Origin: Phenylobacterium koreense
GTDB lineage: Bacteria > Pseudomonadota > Alphaproteobacteria > Caulobacterales > Caulobacteraceae
Direction of reading: 5' to 3'
Assembly (NCBI RefSeq): GCF_040545335.1
Contig: NZ_JBEPLU010000001.1
Location: 2,046,001-2,110,000 of the forward strand
Length of the DNA: 64,000 bases
Shown: positions 1 through 8,543 of the stretch, one piece after another
How the letters are laid out: the number at the start of each line of letters is the position of its first letter
Position numbering within the stretch: the stretch's first letter is position 1
Made by a program: the position numbers and the translations under genes
Notes under the pieces: model-generated
The model's database searches: none
What the model was told of the DNA's origin: nothing
Seen by the model: the letters and a program-made list of their open reading frames with translations, nothing else

Positions 1-1
1 G

Positions 2-517
2 GGGATCCGCTACGCCATCCCGCACATGAAGGCGCGGGGCGGAGGCTCGGTGATCAATACGGCCTCCATCGCCGGCACGGCCGCGGGCTACGGGCCGATC
101 GCCTATTCCACCGCCAAGGCGGGCGTCATCCACTTGACCCGCGTGGCGGCCGCGGACCTGGCCCGCGACGGCATCCGCGTGAACGCCATCTGCCCGGGCC
201 TGATCCTGACCAACATCTTCACGCCCTCGGAGACAGTGCCGCCCGGCCTGGCGACGATAATCAAGCAGTCCATGGCCCAGACCGCTCCGGACACCCAGCC
301 GATCGCCAAGGCCGGCCAGCCGCTGGACATCGCCAACGCGGCGCTGTTCTTCGCCTCGGACGAGAGCGCCTTCATCACCGGCGTCCACCTGATGGTCGAC
401 GGCGGCCTGTTCGTCGGGACACGTCAGTCCTGGGATCCGGAGATGCGCGCCGAGCGCGCACGGGTGGCCGAGGAGCGGCGCGCGGCCTTCGAGGCCGGCG
501 CGCTCGCCGGAGGTTAG
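2..517 (+). CDS. SDR family NAD(P)-dependent oxidoreductase (5' end outside window)
   Basis: This is the C-terminal two thirds of a short-chain dehydrogenase/reductase, open to the left edge of the window; 171 residues are visible. The catalytic Ser region (NTASIAG) and the active-site YSTAK (Tyr codon at 104-106) are present, followed by the typical VNAICPG and the C-terminal FITG...VDGG signature. The N-terminal Rossmann TGxxxGxG motif must lie upstream, so cofactor and substrate cannot be assigned. Its stop codon overlaps the stop of the convergent quinone oxidoreductase by four bases. The SDR family call is firm; the substrate is unknown. Confidence 0.93.
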   Translation, partial: GIRYAIPHMKARGGGSVINTASIAGTAAGYGPIAYSTAKAGVIHLTRVAAADLARDGIRVNAICPGLILTNIFTPSETVPPGLATIIKQSMAQTAPDTQPIAKAGQPLDIANAALFFASDESAFITGVHLMVDGGLFVGTRQSWDPEMRAERARVAEERRAAFEAGALAGG

Positions 518-1491
518 CCGACCGTCAGCATCACCTTGCCCACATGCGCCCCGCCTTCGAGGAAGGCGTGGGCGCCGGCCGCGTCGGTCAGCGGGAAGGT
601 CTTGTCCACGAGGGGGCGCAGCTTGCCCTGGGCGATCCACGGCCAGACCACCTTCTCGACCTCGGCGGCCAGCCGGGCCTTTTCGTCGGCGTCGCGGGGG
701 CGAAGGGTCGAGCCGGTCAGCACCGCCCGCTTCATCATCAGGCGGGAGATCGGCAAGGCCACCTCGCCGCCGCCCTGCGCGGCGATGAACACCATGCGGC
801 CGCCGGTCTTCAGGGCGTCCAGGCCCTTGGCGAAATAGTCGCCGCCGACCATGTCGAGGATCACGTCGACGCCGCCGGCTTCCTTGGCGACCTGGGCGAA
901 GTCCTCGCTCGTGGTGTCGACGCTGATGTCGGCGCCCAGCCGCTTGGCCTCGGCGGCCTTGTCGGCGCCGCGGGCGGTGGCGATGACCCGCGCGCCCGCC
1001 GCCTTGGCCATCTGGATCGCCGTTGTCCCAATGCCGGACGTCGCGCCGTGGACCATCAGGGTCTCGCCGGCTTTCAGGCTCCCATGTTCGAACACGTTGG
1101 CGAACACCGTGAACACCGTCTCAGGCAGGGCGGCGGCCTCCAGCAGGCTCAGGCCCTGCGGGATCGGCAGGGCGTGGCGCGCGTCGCAGGCGGCGTATTC
1201 GGCATAGCCGCCGCCGCCCAGCAGGGCGCAGACCTTGTCGCCGACCTTCCAGCGTCCGGCGGCGGCGACCACCTCGCCCGCGACCTCCAGGCCTGGGGTG
1301 TCGGGCGCGCCGGGCGGCGGCGGGTATGCGCCCCGCCGCTGGGCGATATCGGGCCGGTTGACGCCCGCGGCCTCGACCTTGATCAGGATCTGGCCCGGCC
1401 CCGGGATCGGCCGCGGAATGGTGACAGGCTTGAGGTTTTCCGCAGGTCCGCGCCCGCCTTCCACAGCAATGGCGGTCATGGTGTCAGTCAC
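514..1491 (-). CDS. NAD(P)H-dependent quinone oxidoreductase, MDR family (PIG3/QOR-like)
   Basis: This 325-residue medium-chain dehydrogenase/reductase has a GroES-like N-terminal half and a Rossmann half. The NADPH-binding glycine motif GATSGIG lies at about residues 149-155. The Cys/His ligands of zinc alcohol dehydrogenases are absent, and the N-terminal NRPDIAQRRG...PPGAPDTPGLE stretch is typical of the PIG3/quinone reductase branch, which reduces quinones or enones with NADPH in the cytoplasm. A GTG start at 1491 is preferred because GGAGGG sits about six bases upstream; an ATG four codons later is the alternative. It is transcribed alone, convergent with the SDR. Confidence 0.9.
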   Translation of the reverse strand: MTDTMTAIAVEGGRGPAENLKPVTIPRPIPGPGQILIKVEAAGVNRPDIAQRRGAYPPPPGAPDTPGLEVAGEVVAAAGRWKVGDKVCALLGGGGYAEYAACDARHALPIPQGLSLLEAAALPETVFTVFANVFEHGSLKAGETLMVHGATSGIGTTAIQMAKAAGARVIATARGADKAAEAKRLGADISVDTTSEDFAQVAKEAGGVDVILDMVGGDYFAKGLDALKTGGRMVFIAAQGGGEVALPISRLMMKRAVLTGSTLRPRDADEKARLAAEVEKVVWPWIAQGKLRPLVDKTFPLTDAAGAHAFLEGGAHVGKVMLTVG

Positions 1492-1567
1492 AGGGCGCCC
1501 TCCAGACGGTTTTGTGCGTAGACTTCCCAGATAGACGCCGATGGAAGGCCCGCAAAGGGAGGACGCA

Positions 1568-1768
1568 ATGGACGAACCCTCAGAACCGCGGATGCTGCGC
1601 GGACAGCGGCTGGCCGAGGCGATGCGCGAGGATCTGGAACTCTACGCCGTCGCCGAACTCGAGGAGCGCATCGCCGTCCTCGAGGGCGAGATCGCCAGGT
1701 GCCGTGCCCAAATTGAGCGCAAGCGCGCGGGTCGGGCCGCCGCCGACGCGCTATTCTCCAGGCCGTAG
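1568..1768 (+). CDS. DUF1192 domain-containing protein
   Basis: This 66-residue acidic/coiled-coil protein has the DUF1192 pattern, with a conserved helical segment (LELYAVAELEERIAVLEGEI) at about residues 22-41 followed by a basic tail. DUF1192 proteins are widespread in alphaproteobacteria and have no established function. The ATG at 1568 is chosen because GGGAGG lies six bases upstream; a longer reading from 1541 lacks a ribosome site. It stands 135 bases before rcdA on the same strand. The heptad-like spacing suggests oligomerisation or a protein-protein role, which is inference. Confidence 0.8.
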   Translation: MDEPSEPRMLRGQRLAEAMREDLELYAVAELEERIAVLEGEIARCRAQIERKRAGRAAADALFSRP

Positions 1769-1902
1769 CGAGTCATCGCGGCTAACCGAACGTAAAGACC
1801 CGTCAAGGATAACAGGTGTTTACGTTTGGCACGGGCGTTGCAGGCCGGGCGGCTGCAGCGCCCCGATGATCCGCGGGCGACAGACGAAGGGCTGGTGGGT
1901 TC

Positions 1903-2409
1903 ATGACTGATGGCATCGTGGCGATGGGGGCCTGGCGCGCGGACGTCGTCTCCGATTTCGCCCGCTCGGAGCTGTTCGACCGGACCTTCCAGGAAGGCAT
2001 GGACCTGGTCGAGGAGACCGCCAGCTATCTCGACGGCGCCGGCCGCCAGGAATCCAAGATGCTGTCGCGCAATGCGGCTCTCGCCTATGCCGGCGAAAGC
2101 ATGCGGCTCACCACCCGGCTGATGCAGGTGGCGTCGTGGCTGCTGGTGCAGCGCGCGGTCCGCGAGGGCGACATGGCCCCCGAAGGCGCGCGCGAGGAGC
2201 GCTATCGACTGGGCGCCGAGGACATCTGCCGGGGGGCCACGGTCGAGGACTTGCCGGAGGGCCTGCTGGAACTGCTCGACCGCTCGGAGCGGCTCTATGA
2301 GCGGGTGCGGCATCTTGACCGTCGCATGTACATCGACGCCGCCGAACCGACCCGGCTCAACCCGGTCCTCTCGCAATTCGGCAGACTGCAGGCCGCCTTC
2401 GGCGGCTGA
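1903..2409 (+). CDS. rcdA: RcdA-like protein (DUF1465), adaptor for CtrA proteolysis
   Basis: This 168-residue protein matches DUF1465. In Caulobacter crescentus that family is RcdA, which works with CpdR and PopA to deliver the cell-cycle regulator CtrA to ClpXP at the cell pole. The central helical core (RSELFDRTFQEGMDLVEETA and RLTTRLMQVASWLL) and the C-terminal SERLYERVRHLDRRMY segment are strongly RcdA-like. It has no membrane segment or signal peptide. A strong bidirectional terminator follows at 2455-2500. The family assignment is firm; the CtrA role is carried over from Caulobacter and is not visible in the sequence. Confidence 0.88.
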   Translation: MTDGIVAMGAWRADVVSDFARSELFDRTFQEGMDLVEETASYLDGAGRQESKMLSRNAALAYAGESMRLTTRLMQVASWLLVQRAVREGDMAPEGAREERYRLGAEDICRGATVEDLPEGLLELLDRSERLYERVRHLDRRMYIDAAEPTRLNPVLSQFGRLQAAFGG

Positions 2410-2418
2410 GGCCGTCTT

Positions 2419-2441
2419 CCTTCTCCTCCTGCAGGAGAAGG
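2419..2441. repeat. Short hairpin repeat, 9-bp stem with 5-base loop
   Basis: A perfect inverted repeat CCTTCTCCT/AGGAGAAGG encloses CCTGC just after the rcdA stop codon. A near-identical hairpin lies at 40570-40592, also directly downstream of a gene. It has no T-tract, so it is more likely a small dispersed palindrome or an mRNA 3'-end stabiliser than a terminator. Confidence 0.55.
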
Positions 2442-2454
2442 GCCTGTCACGCAC

Positions 2455-2500
2455 GCAGAAAAAGAACGCCGCGCGGGGCCGCGCGGCGTTCTTTTTCTGC
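2455..2500. terminator. Bidirectional rho-independent terminator between rcdA and rpmE
   Basis: A perfect 22-bp inverted repeat (2455-2476 and 2479-2500) has a GC-rich core. Its outer arms read GAAAAAGAAC and GTTCTTTTTC, giving a U-rich end to transcripts from either side. It separates the convergent genes rcdA and rpmE. Confidence 0.9.
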
Positions 2501-2540
2501 TGCCAGGAGAGGGCGCGCGGCGAGGCGCGCCCGTCGATCC

Positions 2541-2765
2541 TTACTTGCGGGTGAAGGCGCCGAACTTGGCGTTGAAGCGCGAGACGCGGCCGCCGCGGTC
2601 CAGCAGGGCCTGGTTGCCGCCGGTCCACGCCGGGTGGGTCTTCGGGTCGATGTCCAGGTTCAGGACCGCGCCTTCAGAGCCGTAGGTCGAGCGGGTCTGG
2701 TAGCTGGTACCGTCGGTCATCACGACCGTGATGAAATGGTAGTCCGGGTGGGTGTCTTGTTTCAT
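2541..2765 (-). CDS. rpmE: 50S ribosomal protein bL31
   Basis: This 74-residue protein is ribosomal protein L31 of the large subunit. It starts [11 protein letters not shown] and ends [19 protein letters not shown] and [11 protein letters not shown] are family hallmarks. The zinc-binding Cys residues of C+ L31 proteins are missing, as is usual in alphaproteobacteria. The ATG at 2765 is chosen over a longer reading from 2870 because the family always begins at this MK. The gene is divergent from the ABC exporter, with about 120 bases between starts. Confidence 0.97.
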   Translation of the reverse strand: MKQDTHPDYHFITVVMTDGTSYQTRSTYGSEGAVLNLDIDPKTHPAWTGGNQALLDRGGRVSRFNAKFGAFTRK

Positions 2766-2884
2766 CGCGAGGGCAACCGACGTAAAGGAGCGGCAGAAAG
2801 ATATCGGCCCGCAAGCAGGCGGGCGCGAAAGGAAGCCGCGCGTATACAGGAAAAGGCGCGGTAAGAGCAAGGGCGCTGGTTTCC

Positions 2885-4735
2885 ATGAGTGATTTGGCCG
2901 CCGAGGCCGCGGTAGAAGGAAGGCCTGGCGCAGGCGCGGCCCTGGCCCAGGATCTGAGCGAGAGCGCGCAGCGGCGCGGTCGCAGCCGCAACGTCGGAGC
3001 CCTGCGCGCCCTGGCGCCCTACCTGGCCCGGCACAAGGGCGACACCGCCTGGGCGGGCCTCTTCCTGACCACCGCCGCAGCCGCCACCCTGGGGCTTTCC
3101 GGCGCCGTGCGGACGCTGGTGGACCACCTGACCGGCCCCGGCGTGACCGATCGCAGCGTAGCCCCCTGGTTCTGGCTGATCGGCGGCGTGGCCCTGGCCC
3201 TGGCGGCCTCCAGCGCGCTCCGCTACTTCTTTGTGACCAAGCTGGGCGAGCGGATCACGGCCGACCTGCGCAAGGCCGCCTATGGCCACATCCTGACCCT
3301 GGACCAGCCGTTCTTCGTGCGCACCCGCACCGGCGAGGTGCTGTCGCGGCTGACCACCGACATCCAGATCGTCGAGAACCTGCTCTCCAGTTCGATTTCG
3401 GTGGCCCTGCGCAACCTGCTGACCCTGATCGGCGCCTTGGTCATGCTGGTGGTGGTCAGCCCCAAGCTGACCGGCCTGGTGGTGGCCCTCTTCCCGTTCG
3501 TGCTCGCGCCGCTGTTCCTCTACGGCCGTCGGGTGCGCAAGCTGACCGCTTCGACCCAGGACCAGTTCGCCGCCGCCGTCGGCCATGCCGGCGAAACCCT
3601 CGACGCCCTGGAGACCGTGCAGGCCTTCGGCCGCGAGGCCTCGGGGGCCGCGCGGTTCGGCGAGGCGGTGGAATCGGCCTTCAAGACCTCGCTGCGCCGG
3701 ATGACCGCCCGCGCGATCATGACGGCCCTGGTCATCGGCCTGGTGTTCGGCGGCGTGGTGTTCATCTTCTGGCTGGGCGTCCACGCCGGCCTGCGTGGGG
3801 AGATGAGCTGGGGGGCGCTCTTCCAGTTCGCCTTCCTGGCGGTGCTGGCCGCCGGCGCGGTCGGGGCCCTGGGCGAGACCTGGGGCGACGTGCAGAAGGC
3901 CGCCGGCGCCATGGAACGCATCGCCGAGTTGTTCGCCGCCACCCCGGAGATCGCCGCGCCCGCCCAGCCGAAGGCCCTGCCGAGCCCGGCCCGGGGCGAG
4001 ATCGCCTTCGAGGACGTGCGGTTCGGCTATCCGGCGCGGCCCGACATCCTGGCCCTGGACGGCTTCTCGCTGCGGGTGGCGCCCGGCGAGCGGGTCGCCC
4101 TGGTGGGCCCTTCGGGTTCGGGCAAGAGCACCGTCTTCCGCCTGCTGCTGCGGTTCTACGATCCGCAGAGCGGCGTGGTGCGCCTGGACGGCGTCGACCT
4201 GCGCGAGGCCGATCCGGCCCAGGTCCGCGCCCGCATGGCCCTGGTCTCCCAGGACGCGCCGCTGTTCTCCGGTTCGGCGGCCGACAACATCCGTTTCGGG
4301 CGTGAAAGCGCGTCGGCCGACGAGATCCGCGCCGCGGCCCGCGCCGCCCAGGCCGAGGGCTTCCTCGACGCCCTGCCGGAAGGGTTCGACACCGCGCTTG
4401 GCGACCGGGCCCGCAGCCTGTCCGGCGGCCAGCGCCAGCGCCTGGCCATCGCCCGCGCCCTGATCCGCGAGACCCCGGTCCTGCTGCTCGACGAGGCCAC
4501 CAGCGCTCTCGACGCCGAGAACGAGCGCCTGGTCCAGAAGGCGCTGGAGGACGCCATGGTCGGTCACACCACCCTGGTCATCGCACACCGCCTGGCGACC
4601 GTGCTCAAGGCCGATCGGATCGTGGTGATGGAAGGCGGGCGCGTGGTCGAGCAGGGGGCCCATGCCGAGCTGCTGGCCCAGGGCGGGCTTTATGCGCGGC
4701 TGGCGGCGCTGCAGTTCGGGGACGCGGCGGCCTAG
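2885..4735 (+). CDS. ABC transporter, fused transmembrane and ATPase domains (MsbA/exporter type)
   Basis: This 616-residue half-transporter has an exporter-type membrane domain of about six helices (roughly residues 50-330) followed by a nucleotide-binding domain. Walker A (GPSGSGKST) is near residue 408, the LSGGQ signature near 511, Walker B ([11 protein letters not shown]) near 533 and the H-loop His (IAHRLATV) near 565. Such proteins act as homodimers in the inner membrane and export lipids, lipid A precursors or drugs. It is monocistronic, and the substrate cannot be told from sequence alone. A short Ala/Arg-rich cytoplasmic tail precedes the first helix. Confidence 0.94.
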   Translation: MSDLAAEAAVEGRPGAGAALAQDLSESAQRRGRSRNVGALRALAPYLARHKGDTAWAGLFLTTAAAATLGLSGAVRTLVDHLTGPGVTDRSVAPWFWLIGGVALALAASSALRYFFVTKLGERITADLRKAAYGHILTLDQPFFVRTRTGEVLSRLTTDIQIVENLLSSSISVALRNLLTLIGALVMLVVVSPKLTGLVVALFPFVLAPLFLYGRRVRKLTASTQDQFAAAVGHAGETLDALETVQAFGREASGAARFGEAVESAFKTSLRRMTARAIMTALVIGLVFGGVVFIFWLGVHAGLRGEMSWGALFQFAFLAVLAAGAVGALGETWGDVQKAAGAMERIAELFAATPEIAAPAQPKALPSPARGEIAFEDVRFGYPARPDILALDGFSLRVAPGERVALVGPSGSGKSTVFRLLLRFYDPQSGVVRLDGVDLREADPAQVRARMALVSQDAPLFSGSAADNIRFGRESASADEIRAAARAAQAEGFLDALPEGFDTALGDRARSLSGGQRQRLAIARALIRETPVLLLDEATSALDAENERLVQKALEDAMVGHTTLVIAHRLATVLKADRIVVMEGGRVVEQGAHAELLAQGGLYARLAALQFGDAAA

Positions 4736-4738
4736 GCC

Positions 4739-5761
4739 CTAACCCCGCGCCTTCACCGCCAGCCCCGGGAAGTCGCTGAACACGCCGTTGACCCCCGCCG
4801 CGTAGAGCGCCTTGAAGACCACCTCTGCGTCGCCGTGGGCGCCGGGGCTCTTTCCGCGGCGCAAGGCCGGCGGCAGGAACTGGTTCTCGGCGCGGACGGT
4901 CCAGGGGTGCACCTGCAGGCCCAGGGCGCGAGCATCCGAGATCAACGTGCTGGGCGCCGCCAGCGCGCCCTCGGCGGTCGGCAGCACCAGCGACCAGTCC
5001 GGGCCGACTCCGTGCGCGTAGCTCGCGATGCGCCGCAGGCCCTCTGGGCTGACCATTTCCGGCCGGTCGGCGCCGACCAACTGCACGAGCTTGGCCTGGG
5101 ACATGGCCTGGAAGTTCCGCAACGATTCCGGCTCGAAGCTCTGGACGAAGACGAGGGCGTGGACGCTGTCCAGGTCGTTTCGCTTCAAGGCTTCGGCCAG
5201 CCGTCGCTCGATCGGCAGGTGGATGCTGGCGAAGTAGGCTGGGTGCTTCATCTCGGGATAGATCCCGATCGGCCGGCCGCAGCAGGCGCTCTGCTGCCTG
5301 GCCAGGTCGACCACCTCCTGAAAGGTCGGAATGGCGTCCAGGCCATCGAACCTGGCGCTGGCCGGACGCAGGGCCGGCAGGCGTTCGCGCGCCCGCAGGG
5401 TCTTCAACTCCAAGAGGGTGAAGTCCTCGGTGAACCAGCCCTCGATGCGCTGGCCATCGATGATCTTGGCGGTCTTGCGGCCGGCGAACTCAGGGTGCGA
5501 GGCGACGTCGGTCGTGCCCGAGATTTCGTTCTCGTGGCGGACGATCAGGTGTCCGTCCTGGGTTACGACCAGGTCCGGCTCGATGAAGTCCGCGCCTTCC
5601 TCGATCGCCAGGAGATAGGCCGCGCGGGTGTGCTCGGGCCGCTCGCCGCTGGCGCCGCGATGGGCGATGACGATGGGCTTGCGGCCGTCGAAGGCGGCGG
5701 CGGGCGTCGCGGCCGCCGCAGCGGCGCTGGCGAGGGCGAAGGTGCGGCGCGTCAGGTGCAT
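4739..5761 (-). CDS. Glycerophosphodiester phosphodiesterase (GlpQ type, exported)
   Basis: This 340-residue enzyme hydrolyses glycerophosphodiesters from degraded phospholipids to glycerol 3-phosphate plus alcohol. The N-terminus carries twin arginines (TRRTFALA, R5-R6) and an Ala-rich hydrophobic stretch ending near AAA-F, indicating export by Tat. The GDPD core shows HRGASGERPEHT (H34, R35, E40, H44), EPDLVVTQDGHLIVRHE with the metal ligands, and a C-terminal GVFSDFPG. Its stop is three bases from the stop of the convergent ABC exporter. At roughly 340 residues it has the usual length of periplasmic GlpQ rather than the short cytoplasmic form. Confidence 0.92.
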   Translation of the reverse strand: MHLTRRTFALASAAAAAATPAAAFDGRKPIVIAHRGASGERPEHTRAAYLLAIEEGADFIEPDLVVTQDGHLIVRHENEISGTTDVASHPEFAGRKTAKIIDGQRIEGWFTEDFTLLELKTLRARERLPALRPASARFDGLDAIPTFQEVVDLARQQSACCGRPIGIYPEMKHPAYFASIHLPIERRLAEALKRNDLDSVHALVFVQSFEPESLRNFQAMSQAKLVQLVGADRPEMVSPEGLRRIASYAHGVGPDWSLVLPTAEGALAAPSTLISDARALGLQVHPWTVRAENQFLPPALRRGKSPGAHGDAEVVFKALYAAGVNGVFSDFPGLAVKARG

Positions 5762-5803
5762 GACCGCAGACTAGCGGCCGGCGGTGACGCTTGCATCACG
5801 CCG

Positions 5804-6598
5804 TCAGCCGGCGGCCTGCAGCTTTTCCAGCAGCAGCGGGTGCAGGTCGAGATTGGCCGCGCAGACCGAGCCAGTGCCCAGTACGTCGTCGCCGCCGTCG
5901 GCGTTGGTGACCTTGCCGCCCGCCTCGTGGATCATCAGCAGGCCCGCGGCCGTGTCCCAGGGCTTCAGGTCCCGCTCCCAGAAGCCGTCCAAACGGCCGG
6001 CGGCCACATAGGCGAGGTCCAGCGCCGCCGAGCCGAAGCGGCGTACGCCCGCGACCCGCTGGCTGATCTGGTGCAGTTCCTTCAGGAACCGCGCGTGCTG
6101 GCCGTGGCCGAGGAACGGGATGCCGGTGCCCAGCACCGACTCGTCCAGGTGCTTGCGGCCGGCGACCCGCAGGCGCTTGTCGTTGACGAAGCAGCCCTTG
6201 CCCTTCTCGGCCCAGAACAGCTCGTTGGTGATCGGGTTGTAGGTGACCGCCGCCACAGTCACGCCCTCGCGCTGGAGGGCGATGTTGATGGCGAAGTGCG
6301 GGATCGCGTGCAGGAAGTTGGTGGTGCCGTCCAGCGGATCGACGATCCAGGTGTGGGTCTTGTCGGTGCCATCGATCATCCCGCGTTCCTCGCCGAGGAA
6401 GCTGTAGCCGGGGCGGGCCTTTTCCAGGGCTTCGAACAGGGTCTGTTCGGCCCGCAGGTCGGCGGCGCTGACGAAGTCGGCCGGGGCCTTGCGTGAAACC
6501 TGCAGTTCCGAGAGCTCGCCGAAGTCGCGGTTGAGCCCGCGGGCCGCCTTGCGGGCGGCGTCGGACATGACTTTCAGGAGAGCGGATTGGGTCGACAC
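5804..6598 (-). CDS. suhB: Inositol-1-monophosphatase family protein
   Basis: This 264-residue Mg2+-dependent phosphatase belongs to the inositol monophosphatase/SuhB family. The metal-binding motifs are intact: GEERG (E70-E71), WIVDPLDGTTNF (D87, D90) and WDTAAGLLMIHEAGG near residue 214. In bacteria such proteins dephosphorylate inositol 1-phosphate or act as the SuhB antitermination factor; which applies here is not visible. A GTG start at 6598 gives the normal family N-terminus; an ATG ten codons later is possible. It lies 116 bases downstream of thiE on the same strand and may be co-transcribed. Confidence 0.92.
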   Translation of the reverse strand: MSTQSALLKVMSDAARKAARGLNRDFGELSELQVSRKAPADFVSAADLRAEQTLFEALEKARPGYSFLGEERGMIDGTDKTHTWIVDPLDGTTNFLHAIPHFAINIALQREGVTVAAVTYNPITNELFWAEKGKGCFVNDKRLRVAGRKHLDESVLGTGIPFLGHGQHARFLKELHQISQRVAGVRRFGSAALDLAYVAAGRLDGFWERDLKPWDTAAGLLMIHEAGGKVTNADGGDDVLGTGSVCAANLDLHPLLLEKLQAAG

Positions 6599-6714
6599 GG
6601 GGGAGATCCAGGTTTCTCGCGGGCAAGCGTCCGCGCGCCGGAAAGGCGGGAAATTCGAGGCGCGGAAACTAGTGGCCGCGGAGCCTCAAGGCAAGGCGGC
6701 AAGGCTGCGGCGCT

Positions 6715-7362
6715 CTAGCTTCGAGCCGCGAGACCCCGGGCGATCGCCGCGTTCAGAGCCACGACCGCGGCCGCTGGACCCTGCGGATGGGTCCAGACCC
6801 CGGCCGAGACGGCCAGGAAATCGGCGCCGGCCTTGGTCAGACCCTCGGCGTTGTCGGCGGTGATCCCGCCGATGGCGACGCAGGGAACCTCCATGGTCTC
6901 CTGCCAGATGGTCAAGATCTCGGGCTCGGGGCGGGTGAGCGCGTCCTTGGTCGTGGTCGGGAAGAAGGCCCCGAACGCCACGTAGTCGGCGCCGGCCTCC
7001 GCCGCCTCCATCGCCAGGTGGCGGCTGTCGTGGCAGGTGACGCCGATCATCGCGTCGCGGCCCATGATCTTGCGGGCCTCCGCATAGGGCGCGTCGGACT
7101 GGCCCACATGTACGCCGTCGCAGCCGAGCTTGGCGGCGAGATCGGGCCGGTCGTTGAGGATCACCGCCACGCCGCGGGCCTGGGCGATGGGCGCCAGCGC
7201 GTCCACCGCCGCAGCGATCACCTCGTCCGGGGCGTCCTTCAGCCGGATCTGCAGGGCGGCGACGTCGCCGGCGTCCAGGGTCTGGGCGAGTGTGCGGCCG
7301 AAGGCGGCGAGGTCGTCGATCTTCGGCGGCGTGATCAGGTAGAGGCGGCATTCGGCGGTCAT
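6715..7362 (-). CDS. thiE: Thiamine phosphate synthase
   Basis: This 215-residue TIM-barrel enzyme couples HMP pyrophosphate with the thiazole phosphate to make thiamine phosphate. Family features include [24 protein letters not shown] and the C-terminal [26 protein letters not shown] phosphate-binding region. No thi-box riboswitch is seen upstream, where the gene is separated from the cyd operon by only ten bases, so it may be read with that operon. Some TenI-like proteins share the fold, but the DGVH and GGI motifs favour ThiE. Confidence 0.88.
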   Translation of the reverse strand: MTAECRLYLITPPKIDDLAAFGRTLAQTLDAGDVAALQIRLKDAPDEVIAAAVDALAPIAQARGVAVILNDRPDLAAKLGCDGVHVGQSDAPYAEARKIMGRDAMIGVTCHDSRHLAMEAAEAGADYVAFGAFFPTTTKDALTRPEPEILTIWQETMEVPCVAIGGITADNAEGLTKAGADFLAVSAGVWTHPQGPAAAVVALNAAIARGLAARS

Positions 7363-7372
7363 GACGCGCCTT

Positions 7373-7534
7373 CTAGCCGTGCGGATAGTCCGGCAACAGC
7401 GCCTTCATCGCATAGGCCACGATCATGGTGACGCCGGAGGCGCCCGCCGCGATGGCGACGAACCAGGCCAGGCGCTTCCACAGCGGCGGCGAGGGATCGC
7501 CCGGCTCGGGCGGGCCCTCAATGATATCCCGCAT
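7373..7534 (-). CDS. DUF2474 small membrane protein of bd oxidase
   Basis: This 53-residue protein starts at an ATG inside the end of cydB, overlapping it by 17 bases, and ends ten bases before thiE. It has a Pro-rich cytoplasmic head ([19 protein letters not shown]) and one transmembrane helix, and ends ALLPDYPHG. Length, a Trp-Lys-Arg before the helix and position directly after cydB match the DUF2474 family, thought to be small accessory subunits of cyanide-insensitive bd oxidases, comparable with CydX. It is too short for most gene callers. The role is inferred from family and context. Confidence 0.8.
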   Translation of the reverse strand: MRDIIEGPPEPGDPSPPLWKRLAWFVAIAAGASGVTMIVAYAMKALLPDYPHG

Positions 7535-8543
7535 CGGCCGTCACCTTGCCCCGGAAGAGCCAGTAGACCCAGAGCGTGTAGCCGATGATCACCGGCAGCA
7601 GGATCGCCACCCCCACCAGCATCAGGCCGAGCGCGTTGTCGGCGTTGGCCGCCTGGCGGAAGGTCATGCCGTAGGGGACGATGTTCGGGAAGAAGCCCGC
7701 GGCCAGGCCGAGATAGCCCGACAGGAACAGCATGTAGGCGCCGATGATCGGCCAGCCATGGCTGCGGCGGCGCAGGCCGGCGACCAGAACTCCCAGGCCG
7801 ATCAGGCCCAGGATCGGGATCGGCAGGAGCAGGGCCAGCCGGCCGAGGTCGAACCCGCCGCCGGCGTAGCCCCAGCGCGCGGCCACCGCCGGATGGACGA
7901 AGAGCGTGGCGACGCTGACCGCGGCCAGCAGGGCGGCGGTGAGAATCGCGGCGATCCAGGCCCAGCGGCGGGCCGCGCCGTGCAGCTCGTCCTTGGTCTT
8001 CAGGATCACCCAGCAGGCGCCGAGCAGGGCGTAGCCGGCGGCCAGGCCCACGGCGACCAGCAGGGTGTAGGGCGTCAGCCAGTCGAAGGGCTGGCCGCCG
8101 AACGCCACGCCGTCCAGGGTGATCCCCTGGATGAAGCCGCCGAGGATGAAACCTTGGGCCAGGGCGCAGACCAGCGAGCCGCCGGCGAAGGCCGCCGTCC
8201 AGAACGCCTTGCCGCGGCGACGGCCGCGCAGGCGGAACTCGAAGGCGACGCCCCGCAGGATCAGCGCCAGCAGCATCAGGATCACCGGGATATAGAAGGC
8301 CGGCATGATCGCGGCGTAGGCCAGCGGGAAGGCGGCGAACAGGCCGCCGCCGCCCAGCACCAGCCAGGTCTCGTTGCCGTCCCAGACCGGGGCGATGGAA
8401 TCCATCATCACGTCCCGGTCGGCGGGACTGGCGGCGAACGGAAACAGGATGCCGACGCCGAGGTCGAACCCGTCCAGCAGGACGTAGAGCAGGACGGCGG
8501 TGGCGATGATCACCGCCCAGATCAGCGGCAGGTCGAGGCTCAT
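7518..8543 (-). CDS. cydB: Cytochrome bd-type quinol oxidase subunit II
   Basis: This 341-residue integral membrane protein with about eight to nine helices is subunit II of a bd-type terminal oxidase, which oxidises ubiquinol and reduces oxygen to water. The N-terminus DLPLIWAVIIATAVLLYVLLDGFDLGVGILFPF and the WDGNETWLVLGGGGLFAAFPLAYA region are diagnostic for CydB/CioB. The start overlaps the cydA stop (ATGA), so the two are translationally coupled. The short length and the DUF2474 gene behind it point to the cyanide-insensitive (CIO) subgroup. Confidence 0.96.
   Translation of the reverse strand: MSLDLPLIWAVIIATAVLLYVLLDGFDLGVGILFPFAASPADRDVMMDSIAPVWDGNETWLVLGGGGLFAAFPLAYAAIMPAFYIPVILMLLALILRGVAFEFRLRGRRRGKAFWTAAFAGGSLVCALAQGFILGGFIQGITLDGVAFGGQPFDWLTPYTLLVAVGLAAGYALLGACWVILKTKDELHGAARRWAWIAAILTAALLAAVSVATLFVHPAVAARWGYAGGGFDLGRLALLLPIPILGLIGLGVLVAGLRRRSHGWPIIGAYMLFLSGYLGLAAGFFPNIVPYGMTFRQAANADNALGLMLVGVAILLPVIIGYTLWVYWLFRGKVTADAGYH

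Noticed and set aside
1781..1800. CtrA box (TTAA-N7-TTAA) upstream of rcdA
   Set aside because: The nearest match, CTAA and GTAA around six bases, has wrong bases in both halves and wrong spacing.
2762..4663. Long minus-strand frame opposite the ABC exporter
   Set aside because: It is a shadow of the exporter: Gly/Gln/Ala/His-rich, no family features, and no ribosome site.
7363..7518. TPP or other riboswitch before thiE
   Set aside because: The space before thiE is only ten bases, the rest being DUF2474 coding sequence, and no thi-box motif is seen.
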